Numbered from the stretch's first letter, positions 8,600 through 16,996 are shown. The stretch is 43,496 nt of DNA from JAEUPI01 sp036520715 (GCA_036520715.1 DATDJF010000088.1:1-43496), one strand, 5' to 3'. A program made the numbers and translations. Notes: generated by a model not told the origin, from the letters alone.

Positions 8600-9652
8600 T
8601 CAGGTCCGTGAGGCTTGCGGTGCCGCGGCGCCCTCGAGCGCTGTGGTGCCCGGCTCGCCGTCGCCGGCGCGCGCCACTTCCTGCGCCTGGCGCTGGCGCA
8701 GCACCACCCGATCGCCGGGCGTGCGGTCGAGCAGCAGGCGCGTGACGTCGGGACGCGCATAGTGCCCGGCCGGGTCGGCCGCCGCCTTGGCCAGCGAGAT
8801 CATTCCGAGGTCGATGTCGGCATAGACCAGGCCTTCGGTCTTCTCGGGCAGCGGCTCGTGCATCAACTGGCCGTCGGGCGCGTAGATCGCGGCGAAGCCG
8901 CCGCCTTCGAGCAGGAGCTGCTTCTTCGTCGGGTCGTCGCCGCACAGCGCGCCGATCATGTCCTTGCTGACGGTGGCGCACGGCGCGATCACGAAGCACT
9001 GGCCTTCGACCGCGTAGATGCGACTGGCAGCGTTGTTGACCTCGGGCCCGAGCGCATAGGCGCCGCCGCGGTACAGCGAGAAGCTCGGCCACGACGCGAT
9101 GTGCACCTGCTCGTCCTGCGCGTACATCGCGTACTTCGACAGCGGCTGCAGGTGCTCCCAGCAGCACAATGCGCCGACCCTGCCGAGCGCGGTGTCGTGC
9201 ACCGCGAGGTCGCTGCCGTCGCCCTCGCCGAACACCGTGCGCTCCACGTGCGTGGGCTTGAGCTTGCGCCGCTGCGCCACCGTGGCGCCATCGGCGTCGA
9301 TGATCCACTGGCCCATGTAGAGGCTGCCGCCGCGTTTTTCGCTGTGGCCCATCACCACCATGATGTTGTGATCCTTCGCCGCCCGGCTGATGCGCTCGGC
9401 CTCGCGCGAGCCGTAGACCAGCGAGTTGTCGTGGTAGCGCTGGATGAACTGCATGCCCCAGGCCGGCGAGTCGAGCCAGATGAACCAGGGGTAGCCCGGC
9501 AGCCAGGTCTCGGGAAACGCCACCAGCTTGGCGCCTTGTTTTGACGCCTCGCCGATCAACTGGATCGCCTTGTCGATCGACGCGTCGAGGTCGAGGAACA
9601 TCGGTGCCGCCTGGACGGCGGCGACCTTGTACTTCGGGTGTGCGGTGCTCAT
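8600..9652 (-). CDS. Nitrilase
   Basis: 350 aa. Catalytic residues of the carbon-nitrogen hydrolase family are all present: Glu48 in FPETWLPGYPW, Lys130 in RRKLKPTHVERT, Cys164 in CCWEH, and the structural Glu137. Length and the motifs FPETWLPGYP and CCWEHLQPL place it with true nitrilases (EC 3.5.5.1), which convert nitriles to carboxylic acids and ammonia without an amide intermediate, rather than with amidases. The C-terminal tail is Ala/Gly/Gln-rich and variable. AGGAG lies 8 nt before the ATG. It is divergent from an AraC-type regulator, the usual arrangement of inducible bacterial nitrilases. Whether it prefers aromatic or aliphatic nitriles cannot be read from the sequence. Confidence 0.92.
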   Translation of the reverse strand: MSTAHPKYKVAAVQAAPMFLDLDASIDKAIQLIGEASKQGAKLVAFPETWLPGYPWFIWLDSPAWGMQFIQRYHDNSLVYGSREAERISRAAKDHNIMVVMGHSEKRGGSLYMGQWIIDADGATVAQRRKLKPTHVERTVFGEGDGSDLAVHDTALGRVGALCCWEHLQPLSKYAMYAQDEQVHIASWPSFSLYRGGAYALGPEVNNAASRIYAVEGQCFVIAPCATVSKDMIGALCGDDPTKKQLLLEGGGFAAIYAPDGQLMHEPLPEKTEGLVYADIDLGMISLAKAAADPAGHYARPDVTRLLLDRTPGDRVVLRQRQAQEVARAGDGEPGTTALEGAAAPQASRT

Positions 9653-9686
9653 CGATGGGCTCCTGGTGGACGTGGACGGGTCGCCG

Positions 9687-9751
9687 ATGCTAGGCAGCCG
9701 CCACGCGCCCGGCTTGTCTGGGCGTGGCGCGGCTCTTGACCCAGCGTGGCG
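9687..9751 (-). promoter_or_regulatory. Nitrilase promoter with phased direct repeats (AraC-type operator candidate)
   Basis: Two direct copies of GCGTGGCG start at 9722 and 9744, a spacing of 22 bp or two helical turns, and an inverted copy (CGCCACGC) lies at 9699-9706. A possible -10 box for the nitrilase (TAGCAT on the minus strand, 9692-9687) sits downstream of them. Two same-face direct repeats just upstream of the -35 position are what AraC-family activators usually bind. The assignment to the adjacent regulator is inference. Confidence 0.45.
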
Positions 9752-9796
9752 GCGAGTGCGCTTGCGTGCGCGGCCGGCGCGCCGTAAGGTGCCGCC

Positions 9797-10759
9797 ATGT
9801 CGCAGTTGCTCACCACCGCCGCCGTCGAGCCCGCCCGCCAGCTCGCCTACTGGACAGAGATGGTGTGCGATACCTACGTGCAGCTCGATTGCGACGCCGC
9901 GGCCGACGCACACACGATCGAAGGCGAGATCGCGGTCGACCAGCTCGCGACGCTGCAACTTTCGCGCGTGACCGCCACCGCGCAGCACGTGCGGCGCACG
10001 CCGGCGCGCATCGCATGGGCCAGCGAAGACTACTTCCTGGTCAGCATCCAGGCGCACGGCGAGGGCGCGGTGGTGCAGGACGGCCGCCATGCCCGGCTTG
10101 CACCCGGCGACTTCGCGCTCTACGACAGCACGCGCCCGTACGAGCTGCACTTCGACGGCCCGTTCCAGCAATACGTGCTCAAGCTGCCGGGGCCGACGCT
10201 GCGCACCGCGCTGCGCGACACGCACCGCCTCACCGCCACGTCGGTGAGCGGCGCGCGCGGCGCCGGCCACCTGATGATCGGCATGATCCGCACGCTGGCC
10301 GCCGACATTCACACGTTGGCGCCCGAGTCGGCGGTGGCGGTGGCCGACAGCGTGACGCAGATCCTGATCGCCGGGCTGTCGGCGCTGCCGGCGGCGCGGC
10401 GCCCGGCGCTGTCGAACCTGACGGCGCTGCACCGCGAGCAGATCAAGGCCTGCGTGCGTGCGCGCCTGCGCGAGCCGGGCCTGAGTGTGGCGGCGATCGC
10501 CGCTCAACTGCGCTTGTCGCCGAGCACGCTGCATCGCGCCTGGGCCGGTGAGCCATGTTCATTGGCCGACTGGATCTGGGCGCAGCGGCTCGATGCCGCA
10601 CGGCGCGACCTCTGCGACCCGGCGCTCGCCGCGCGCAGCGTCAGCGAGATCGCGTTCGCCTGGGGCTTCAACGACGCGGCGCACTTCAGCCGCGCGTTTC
10701 GCGCGCGCTTCGGTTGCTCGCCGCGGGCATTGCGAGCGTTGGGCGGCCCCGCCGCATGA
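9797..10759 (+). CDS. AraC-family transcriptional regulator, NitR-like
   Basis: 320 aa. Residues 20-190 form a cupin-like AraC sensor domain (YFLVSIQAHGEGAVVQDGRHARLAPGDFALYDSTRPYELHF). Residues 215-315 hold two helix-turn-helix units: LSVAAIAAQLRLSPSTLHRAW and SVSEIAFAWGFNDAAHFSRAFRARFGCSPRALR. This architecture (AraC-binding-like domain plus HTH_18) is that of NitR and related activators. Divergent placement against the nitrilase, with a 144-bp shared promoter, suggests it switches that gene on with a nitrile or lactam inducer. AAGGTG lies 5 nt before the ATG. Confidence 0.88.
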   Translation: MSQLLTTAAVEPARQLAYWTEMVCDTYVQLDCDAAADAHTIEGEIAVDQLATLQLSRVTATAQHVRRTPARIAWASEDYFLVSIQAHGEGAVVQDGRHARLAPGDFALYDSTRPYELHFDGPFQQYVLKLPGPTLRTALRDTHRLTATSVSGARGAGHLMIGMIRTLAADIHTLAPESAVAVADSVTQILIAGLSALPAARRPALSNLTALHREQIKACVRARLREPGLSVAAIAAQLRLSPSTLHRAWAGEPCSLADWIWAQRLDAARRDLCDPALAARSVSEIAFAWGFNDAAHFSRAFRARFGCSPRALRALGGPAA

Positions 10760-10792
10760 GCGGCTCCCGAGGAAGCCGCCCGAGCTGCTGCA

Positions 10793-11407
10793 TCACCCCG
10801 CGTGCCGTGCCCGTGCGTCGTGGATGGCCCAGTCCTGCACGTCCTGCGAATGCTGCATGCGCAACGCCGCTTCCACCGTCTCGTGGCCATGGTTGACCAG
10901 CGACGCCTGCTGCGCGGCGAGGTCGGCCTGCGCTCGTTCGAGTTGTGCGGCTTGCACGGGCGTCAGGTGGCCTGAGCGCAAGCCCTGCGCGATCCAGCGC
11001 TGCTGCTCGGCATCACGCAACGCGGCCACACGCAGGTGCAGACGGTCGAGCGCGTCGGCCTGCGCGTCGTGCAGGCGCGCGGCTTCGGCGTCGTGCACGG
11101 CGGCCGACAGCAGGCGCGCGCTATCGGCGAGATCGTCCCGCCGCGCCGGCGCGGCCTCCAAGGCGCTGGCCTGCGCACGATAGAGATCGGCCACCTGGGT
11201 CTGCAGCGTGGCCGCCTGCTGCGGCGACAGCCTGCCGTGGCCGAGGTCGGCCGCCACCCGTTGTTGCGTGGCGGCGTTGTGCGCCGGCGTGTGCGCGAGC
11301 GCCGGGCGGGTGGCCGCGGGCTGCGTGGTTGCAGCCTGTGCGCTCAGCGTGGTGGTGACGATGGCCGCAGCCAGCGCCAGCGACGTGACGATGAATCGGT
11401 TCGACAT
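10793..11407 (-). CDS. Exported Ala/Gln-rich helical protein with internal repeat
   Basis: 204 aa. A signal peptide (MSNRFIVTSLALAAAIVTTT..., cleavage after AQA near residue 25) is followed by a charged, Ala- and Gln-rich protein likely to be all helical. Two segments share a pattern: RVAADLGHGRLSPQQAATLQ (about 50-69) and RWIAQGLRSGHLTPVQAAQL (about 140-160), both of the form R..x.G...G.L(S/T)P.QAA.L. I have seen this pattern in exported betaproteobacterial proteins of unknown function, but I know no formal name. AGGAG lies 7 nt before the ATG. It follows the DegP-like gene by 62 bp on the same strand and may be its client or helper. Confidence 0.7.
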   Translation of the reverse strand: MSNRFIVTSLALAAAIVTTTLSAQAATTQPAATRPALAHTPAHNAATQQRVAADLGHGRLSPQQAATLQTQVADLYRAQASALEAAPARRDDLADSARLLSAAVHDAEAARLHDAQADALDRLHLRVAALRDAEQQRWIAQGLRSGHLTPVQAAQLERAQADLAAQQASLVNHGHETVEAALRMQHSQDVQDWAIHDARARHAG

Positions 11408-11469
11408 GATTTTTCTCCTGACTGGGACTGAAATGCCGGGCCGCGTGAGCAGCCCGGGCCTGTGCCGTG

Positions 11470-12936
11470 TCAGCCGAGGTCGACTGGCACGAAGATCTGC
11501 TGGCCGTCGCGTGCGATCAGCAGCGCCACGTGCTTGGGCTGCCGACGCATCACGTCGCGCACCTGATCGATCCCGTTGACCGGTTTGCCGTTGAGCGCCA
11601 GCAGCACGTCGCCGGCCTGCACGCCGGCGGTTTGCGCGGGCCCGCTGACCTGCTCGATCAACAGACCATGGTCGACACCGGCTTCGCGCATTTCGTCGCG
11701 CTGCAACGGCCGCACCGCGAGGCCGAGCGCGCCGCGCTCCGCCGTCGCCGCGCTGGCCTTGGCTTCGACTTGCGCCTCGCCCAATGCCACCGACATCGAG
11801 TGCGCGGCCTTGTCGCGCCACACCTGCAGCGCCAGCCGTTGGCCGGGCCGGGCCATGCCGACGCGGCTGGACACGTCGCCTGCGGTGTGCACCACCGTGC
11901 CATCGACGCTGGTGATCACGTCGCCCGGCTTGAGGCCGGCCTGCGCCGCCGCGCTGCCCTTGGCGACGCTGGCCACCAGCGCGCCGTCGGGCGATGGCAG
12001 GCCGAACGACTCGGCCAGCGGCGCCGACAGATCCTGCAGCGTGACACCCAGGCGTGCGTGGTCGACATGGCCGTGCGCGACGATCTGATCCTTCACGTGC
12101 AACGCCACGTCGATCGGGATTGCGAACGCGAGGCCCTGGAAGCCGCCGTTGCGCGAGTAGATCTGCGCGTTCATGCCGACCACGCGGCCGTCGGCGTCGA
12201 ACAACGGCCCACCGGAGTTGCCGGGGTTGACCGCGGCGTCGGTCTGGATGAACGGCACGTAGCTGTCGCCGGGCAGCGAGCGGCCCTTGGCGCTGACGAT
12301 GCCTTGCGTGGCCGTCTGCTCGAAGCCGAACGGTGCGCCGATCGCCAGCACGGAGTCGCCCACTTCTAGCGACTTGGAGTCGCCGAGGTTCACGCTCGGC
12401 AAGCCCTTGGCATCGATCTTCAGCACGGCGACGTCGGTGGCGCCGTCACTGCCGAGCACCTTGGCCGCGAACTCGCGGCGATCGCTGAGCTTCACGGTGA
12501 CTTGTTTGGCGTCGCGCACCACGTGCGCATTGGTCAGGATCACGCCGTCGGGGCTGACGATGAAGCCCGAGCCCTGGCCGCGGAACGGCAGCGTGCCCCC
12601 TGGCGGCAGCGAGTACCCCGGCAGTCCGCGGAAGAAGCGGAAGAACGGGTCGTCGTCCGACGACGGCGCGTCGCCGTCGTCGGTGCTGCGCAGGCCCGAC
12701 ACCGTGACGCCGACCACCGCGGGCCCTTGCGCCTTGACGATGGCGCGGAAGTTGGGCGCGCCGGCGGCCGAGCGCGGCGTCGGCGCCGCGGCCAGCGGCT
12801 TCGTCGTGGCGGCGGCGACGGTGTCGCTCTTGTGCAGCCAGGTCGGCAACGTCCAGGCGTCGGCCGAGGTGGCTGCGGCCGCGCCGGCCAGGGTCAACAC
12901 CGCGGCGGCGGCGATCTGTGAACGATTCGGTCTCAT
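11470..12936 (-). CDS. DegP/HtrA-type periplasmic serine protease with two PDZ domains
   Basis: 488 aa. An N-terminal signal sequence (residues 8-27) precedes a trypsin-like domain with the full triad His138 (TNAHVV), Asp168 (TDVAVL) and Ser241 (GNSGGP). PDZ1 is at about 275-370 (ARLGVTLQDLSAPLAESFGL) and PDZ2 at about 390-485 (GVQAGDVLLALNGKPV). An acidic and Phe-rich linker (DDDPFFRFFRG) corresponds to the LA-loop region of Do proteases. It degrades or refolds damaged envelope proteins. The start at 12936 has GGAG upstream; an in-frame ATG at 12969 does not. It lies immediately downstream of a response regulator and kinase, which suggests envelope-stress control. Confidence 0.92.
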   Translation of the reverse strand: MRPNRSQIAAAAVLTLAGAAAATSADAWTLPTWLHKSDTVAAATTKPLAAAPTPRSAAGAPNFRAIVKAQGPAVVGVTVSGLRSTDDGDAPSSDDDPFFRFFRGLPGYSLPPGGTLPFRGQGSGFIVSPDGVILTNAHVVRDAKQVTVKLSDRREFAAKVLGSDGATDVAVLKIDAKGLPSVNLGDSKSLEVGDSVLAIGAPFGFEQTATQGIVSAKGRSLPGDSYVPFIQTDAAVNPGNSGGPLFDADGRVVGMNAQIYSRNGGFQGLAFAIPIDVALHVKDQIVAHGHVDHARLGVTLQDLSAPLAESFGLPSPDGALVASVAKGSAAAQAGLKPGDVITSVDGTVVHTAGDVSSRVGMARPGQRLALQVWRDKAAHSMSVALGEAQVEAKASAATAERGALGLAVRPLQRDEMREAGVDHGLLIEQVSGPAQTAGVQAGDVLLALNGKPVNGIDQVRDVMRRQPKHVALLIARDGQQIFVPVDLG

Positions 12937-12976
12937 CGGGGGCTCCGTGTCGGTGGCCACATCGGCCATGCCGGCA

Positions 12977-13020
12977 ATCTAGGAGCGCACGATGAGCGCT
13001 GCGTGAGGCGCAGGTGAGGC
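12977..13020 (-). promoter_or_regulatory. DegP-like gene promoter with 11-bp-phased repeats
   Basis: In the 89-bp gap between the kinase stop and the protease start, three related heptamers recur every 11 bp on the plus strand: ATGAGCG (12992), GTGAGGC (13003) and GTGAGGC (13014). Tandem sites at 11-bp spacing are typical of OmpR/PhoB-family response regulators. A weak -10 (TAGATT on the minus strand, 12982-12977) follows, with no good -35 box, as expected for an activated promoter. Confidence 0.45.
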
Positions 13021-13025
13021 CAACA

Positions 13026-14366
13026 TTAAGCGTGCCGCGGCGCTTCGCCGCGACTGGCGGTCGCGATCGGCAGCCGCACCTCGGCGCGCAGGCCCCCTGC
13101 GGGCGCAGCGCTCAACCCGACCTCGCCGCCGTGCTGGCGCGCGATCGCACGCACGATCGCCAGCCCGAGGCCGCTGCCGTTGCCGGCGCTGCCGGCGCGG
13201 CGGTGGAAGCGGTCGAACACACGTTCGTGCTCGGCCGGCGGGACGCCGGCACCGTTGTCGTCGACGCGCAGCAGTGCGTGGTCGTTGTCAGCCGCGATCC
13301 CGACCGTCACGCGCGGCGTGGCGCCCCCGTGCTGGATGGCGTTGTCGATCAGGTTGCGCAGCAGGCTGCGCAGCGCCTGCGGGTCGCCGTGCATCGGCAG
13401 CGACGCCGGCGCCTGCAACTCGACGCTGGCGTGTCGCGACGCGACCAGTGCAGCCGCGTCGGCCAATGCCTGGCGTGCGACCGCCACCAGATCGAGCGCG
13501 GCCAGCGCCGGCAGCGCAGGCTCGGCGCGGGCGAGCGCCAGCAACTGCTCCACCAGGTGCGCGCTGCGGTCGATGCCGGCGCGCAGACGCGCCAGCGCGG
13601 CATCCCGTTCGACACCGTCGGCAGCGTCGCGCAACAGGCTCAGTTGCAGCTTCAGCGCGGTGAGCGGCGTGCGCAACTCGTGCGCCGCATCGGCGACGAA
13701 TGCGCGCTGGCCGGAGAACGCGGTGTCCAGCCGCGCCAGCACGCCGTTGAATGCCGCGACCAGCGGCTGCAGTTCGGCCGGCAAGCCCTCGGCTGGCAAG
13801 GGATCGAGCGACCCCGAATCGCGTGTGCGTGCCGCGGCCACCACCCGCTGCAACGGCGCCAACGAGAAGCCGACCAGCCACCACATCGCCAGGCCCACCA
13901 GCGGCGCGGCGGCGACGATCGGCAGCACGCTGCGCGCCGCCGCGGCGGTGGCCAGCTGGCGCCGCACCGCCAGCGGCTGCGCCACCTGCACGATGCGTGC
14001 CGCCGTGGCGGCGCCGAACACCCGCCAGGTGGTGCCGCGCCACTGCAGGTCGCTGAAGCCGAGCACGGTGCGCGGCGGCAGTGGCGGTTCGATCGGTGGC
14101 GGCGAGGCGCTGCTGTACAGCGCCACGCCGTCGATCGACCAGATCTGCACCACGTAGTCGAACTCGGGGTTGGCCAGCGCATCACGCTCGCCTTCGGAGA
14201 TGCGGCCCTGATCGCGCAGCGACAGCGCCATCTGGCGCAGGTGGTAGTCGAACAGCTCGTCGGCCTCGGCGCGCACGCTCACGTAGGTGGCCACGCCCAC
14301 GGCCAGCGCGGCGAGGGCGGTCAGAACGATCAGGAACGTGAACAGGCGCAGGCGCAGCGAGCGCAT
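13026..14366 (-). CDS. Two-component sensor histidine kinase (QseC/PmrB-like)
   Basis: 446 aa. One membrane helix (about 8-30), a periplasmic region of about 120 residues, a second helix (about 145-172), then a dimerisation domain with the phospho-acceptor His in DAAHELRTPLTALKLQL, and an ATPase domain with N (NLIDNAIQHG), G1 (VDDNGAGVPP), F (RFHR) and G2 (GSGLGLAIV) boxes. The start at 14366 has TGGAGG 5 nt upstream and lies 13 bp after the response regulator stop, so the two are one operon. An in-frame ATG at 14387 overlaps the regulator and lacks a ribosome site. The signal is unknown; the downstream protease suggests an envelope stimulus. Confidence 0.9.
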   Translation of the reverse strand: MRSLRLRLFTFLIVLTALAALAVGVATYVSVRAEADELFDYHLRQMALSLRDQGRISEGERDALANPEFDYVVQIWSIDGVALYSSASPPPIEPPLPPRTVLGFSDLQWRGTTWRVFGAATAARIVQVAQPLAVRRQLATAAAARSVLPIVAAAPLVGLAMWWLVGFSLAPLQRVVAAARTRDSGSLDPLPAEGLPAELQPLVAAFNGVLARLDTAFSGQRAFVADAAHELRTPLTALKLQLSLLRDAADGVERDAALARLRAGIDRSAHLVEQLLALARAEPALPALAALDLVAVARQALADAAALVASRHASVELQAPASLPMHGDPQALRSLLRNLIDNAIQHGGATPRVTVGIAADNDHALLRVDDNGAGVPPAEHERVFDRFHRRAGSAGNGSGLGLAIVRAIARQHGGEVGLSAAPAGGLRAEVRLPIATASRGEAPRHA

Positions 14367-14379
14367 CGCACCTCCAGGC

Positions 14380-15048
14380 TCAGCCATGCTTGGCCGGCCC
14401 CACGTAGTAACCGACACCACGCACCGTGTGCAGGATGTCGTCGCCGAGCTTGCGCCGCAGCTGGTGCACGTAGACGCTGATCGCGTTGCTCTCGAGCTCC
14501 TCGCCCCAGCCGTACAGCCGGTCTTCGAGTTGCGCGCGCGACAGGATCGCGCCCGGCCGCTCCATCAACGCCTGCAGCAGCGCGAACTCGCGCGCCGACA
14601 GCACCATCGCACGGCCACCGCGGCTGACCTCGCGTGTGCCCGGGTCCAGGCGCAGGTCGGCCACCTCGAGCGCGGCGCTGGCGCGGCCGCTGTGGCGTCG
14701 CACCACGGCACGCAGGCGCGCCAGCAGTTCGTCGAACTCGAACGGCTTGACCAGGTAGTCGTCGGCGCCGGCATCGAGCCCCGATACCTTGTCGGCCAGC
14801 GCATCACGCGCGGTCAGCACGATCACCGGCGTGGCATCGCCGCGCGAGCGCGCCGCCTTCAGCACGTCGAGGCCGCTGCGTTGCGGCAGCCCGAGGTCGA
14901 GCAGCACGGCGTCGAAGCGTTCGCTGGCGAGCACGGCGTCGGCGGCGCGTCCGTCGCGCACCCAGTCGGCCGCAAAACCCTGCCGGCGCAGTGATTCGCG
15001 CAGGCTCTCGCCGATCATCTCGTCGTCTTCGACCAACAGCACGCGCAT
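14380..15048 (-). CDS. OmpR/PhoB-family response regulator
   Basis: 222 aa. The receiver domain starts MRVLLVEDDEMIGES, with phospho-acceptor Asp in DAVLLDLGLPQRSG, conserved Thr in VLTAR, and Lys in YLVKPF. A winged-helix DNA-binding domain follows (LSAREFALLQALMERPGAIL, then VYVHQLRRKLG, then TVRGVGYYVG). The start chosen is the methionine that opens the receiver fold; an in-frame GTG 39 nt earlier would add non-homologous residues. It precedes the kinase by 13 bp. Its likely targets include the protease gene downstream, where 11-bp-phased repeats lie. Confidence 0.9.
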   Translation of the reverse strand: MRVLLVEDDEMIGESLRESLRRQGFAADWVRDGRAADAVLASERFDAVLLDLGLPQRSGLDVLKAARSRGDATPVIVLTARDALADKVSGLDAGADDYLVKPFEFDELLARLRAVVRRHSGRASAALEVADLRLDPGTREVSRGGRAMVLSAREFALLQALMERPGAILSRAQLEDRLYGWGEELESNAISVYVHQLRRKLGDDILHTVRGVGYYVGPAKHG

Positions 15049-15108
15049 CGGGGCCCCGCGCAGCGCGCACACGACGTGGCGCGGCACAACCCTAGCACGC
15101 GCTGGGCG

Positions 15109-16368
15109 TCAGCCCGGAATCCGCACCGGCAACTGCGAGAACCCGCGTACGAAGGTCGAGCGCACGCGCACCGGCTCGCCGACCACCTCGATCACCGGGA
15201 AGCGCGGCAGGATCTCTTCCCACAGGATGCGAAGCTGCAGCTCGGCCAGGCGGTTGCCCACGCAGCGGTGGATGCCGAAGCCGAACGCCAGGTGCTGGCG
15301 CGGCCGCGCGCGGTCGATGATGAAGCGGTGCGGCTCGTCGATCGCGCTGTCGTCGCGATTGCCCGACAGGTACCACATCGCGACCTTGTCGCCGGCCGAG
15401 ATGCGCTTGCCGCCGAGCTCGATGTCGGCCACCGCGGTGCGCCGCATGTGGGCCAGCGGCGTCTGCCAGCGCACGATCTCGGGCACCAGGCTCTGGATCA
15501 GATCGGGGTTGGCGCGCAGCTTGGCCCATTGATCGGGGTGGTCGTGCAGCGCCAGCAGGCCGCCGGTCATGCTGTTGCGCGTGGTGTCGTTGCCGCCGAC
15601 GATCAGCAGCACCAGGTTGCCCATGTACTCCAGCGGGCTCATGTTGCGCGTGGCCGGGCCGTGCGCCAGCATCGACACCAGGTCGCTCGCTGGCGGCGCG
15701 TGGATGCGTTCGTTCCACAGGCGGGTGAAGTACTCGAGCATCTTGCCCAGCTCGGCCATGCGCTCGTGCGGTTCCAGCGCGTTGGGGTTGATGGCCTTGT
15801 TCATCGTGGCCACGTCGGACCACCAGGTGAGCAGGCGGCGGTCCTCCAGCGGAAAGTCGAACAGCGTGGCCAGCATCAGCGTGGTCAGCTCGATCGACAC
15901 CTTGTCGACCCAACTGAAGGTCTCGTTGCGCGGCAGGCTGTCGAGCACTTTGCAGGTGCGCTCGCGGATCAAGCCCTCCATCTTCGCCAGGTTGGGCGGT
16001 GCCACGATCGGCGTCACGGCCTTGCGCTGGTCGTCGTGGCGCGGCGGATCCATCGCGATGAACATCTGCAGCTTCTCGCCCTCGGGCGGATCGGTCAGCG
16101 TGATGCCGCCGCGCGACCAGTCCGACGAGAACACCGCGTGGTTGGTGTCCACGGCCATGATGTCCTGGTAGCGGGTGACCGACCAGTACGGGCCGAAGAT
16201 CGGGCTCACCGAGCGGTGCACCGGATCGTCGCGGCGCAGCCGCTCGAAGTAGTGGCCCACCGTGTCTTCGACGAAGTAGTCGGGATTGGCCGGGTCGATG
16301 GATTCCAGCGGCATCGCGAAAGCGGCTTCGCGCGCCTGCTGCTGCACGACCGATGCAAGGGCGTTCAT
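15109..16368 (-). CDS. Cytochrome P450, CYP153-type alkane hydroxylase
   Basis: 419 aa. The heme-thiolate motif FGFGIHRCVGNRLAE (Cys369), I-helix GGNDTTRN (258-265), and ExxR (Glu297-Arg300 in EIVRWQTPLAHMRR) are present. The strings GGNDTTRNSM, WQTPLAHMRR, MWYLSGNRD and RILWEE...PRFPVIEVVGEP are those I recall for CYP153 enzymes, soluble bacterial P450s that hydroxylate medium-chain alkanes and fatty acids at the terminal carbon. AAGGA lies 9 nt before the ATG at 16368. The ferredoxin gene is directly upstream with a 19-bp gap. The usual ferredoxin reductase gene is not adjacent; the next gene is the response regulator. Confidence 0.92.
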   Translation of the reverse strand: MNALASVVQQQAREAAFAMPLESIDPANPDYFVEDTVGHYFERLRRDDPVHRSVSPIFGPYWSVTRYQDIMAVDTNHAVFSSDWSRGGITLTDPPEGEKLQMFIAMDPPRHDDQRKAVTPIVAPPNLAKMEGLIRERTCKVLDSLPRNETFSWVDKVSIELTTLMLATLFDFPLEDRRLLTWWSDVATMNKAINPNALEPHERMAELGKMLEYFTRLWNERIHAPPASDLVSMLAHGPATRNMSPLEYMGNLVLLIVGGNDTTRNSMTGGLLALHDHPDQWAKLRANPDLIQSLVPEIVRWQTPLAHMRRTAVADIELGGKRISAGDKVAMWYLSGNRDDSAIDEPHRFIIDRARPRQHLAFGFGIHRCVGNRLAELQLRILWEEILPRFPVIEVVGEPVRVRSTFVRGFSQLPVRIPG

Positions 16369-16387
16369 GGCGGGCATTCCTTCGCTT

Positions 16388-16708
16388 TCAGTGTTGGCCT
16401 TCGGGCAACGACACGACGATGCCGTCGAGCGCATCGGTGAGACGGATCTGGCAGCCCAGCCGCGAGCTCGGGCGCGGGTCGACGGTGAGGCCGAGCATGT
16501 CTTCCTCGTGATCCGAACGCGGCGACAGGCGCGCGGCCCACGGTGCCTCGACGAACACGTGGCAGGTGGCGCAGGCGCAGTTGCCGCCGCAGTCGCCATC
16601 GATGCCGGGCACGCCGTGGTCGGTGGCCGCCCGCATCAGCGTGGTACCGGCAGGCACGTCGATGAGGTGCTGCTCGCCCGAGAAGGTGACGAAGGTGACG
16701 CGGGGCAT
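16388..16708 (-). CDS. Putidaredoxin-type [2Fe-2S] ferredoxin
   Basis: 106 aa, the usual length for this family. The cluster ligands are Cys40, Cys46, Cys49 and Cys86 (CGGNCACATC and LGCQI), at nearly the same positions as in putidaredoxin. An extra cysteine (Cys44) sits inside the binding loop, where putidaredoxin-type proteins usually have a small residue. It hands electrons to the P450 encoded 19 bp downstream. The Pro-rich C-terminus lacks the terminal Trp of putidaredoxin. AAAGG lies about 6 nt before the ATG. Confidence 0.92.
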   Translation of the reverse strand: MPRVTFVTFSGEQHLIDVPAGTTLMRAATDHGVPGIDGDCGGNCACATCHVFVEAPWAARLSPRSDHEEDMLGLTVDPRPSSRLGCQIRLTDALDGIVVSLPEGQH

Positions 16709-16996
16709 GGCGGCCTTTCAGTCGGACAGGGCACAAGCCTAACCGCAAGCGTGCGCGGTAGGACAACGCCGACGCGGTGGGTGATCGCGCCGACCGCGTG
16801 CAAGAGCACCTGTTGGCCCGCGCCCGCAGCCCGCGCGCGCCGACCCTCGGCGGTGCGCGCAGGCGCGTCAATTGTCACGGCGCGGGGCCTGCGTTCGGGT
16901 GGTCAGCGGGCCGGCGCACGACGCTGCGTTAATAACGAACGGCAGCAGCAGGGGCGGCTGCGTAAGCTGGCTCACAGCATTCCACAGAGGGACGCA
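16709..16996. other. 288-bp gap between divergent genes
   Basis: This gap must hold the promoters of the ferredoxin-P450 operon (leftward) and of the gene at 16997 (rightward). For the leftward operon a weak pair is visible: TTGTCC at 16767-16762, then TTAGGC about 18 bp on (minus strand). An imperfect inverted repeat (CCTAACCGC ... GCGGTAGG) overlaps it at about 16738-16765. An AT-richer patch (TTAATAACGAA) lies at about 16930. I see no gene here. Confidence 0.35.

Noticed and set aside
10760..10779. A terminator between the AraC-type gene and the exported repeat protein
   Set aside because: GCGGCT and AGCCGC form only a 6-bp stem with an 8-nt loop and no T-run follows; too weak to call.
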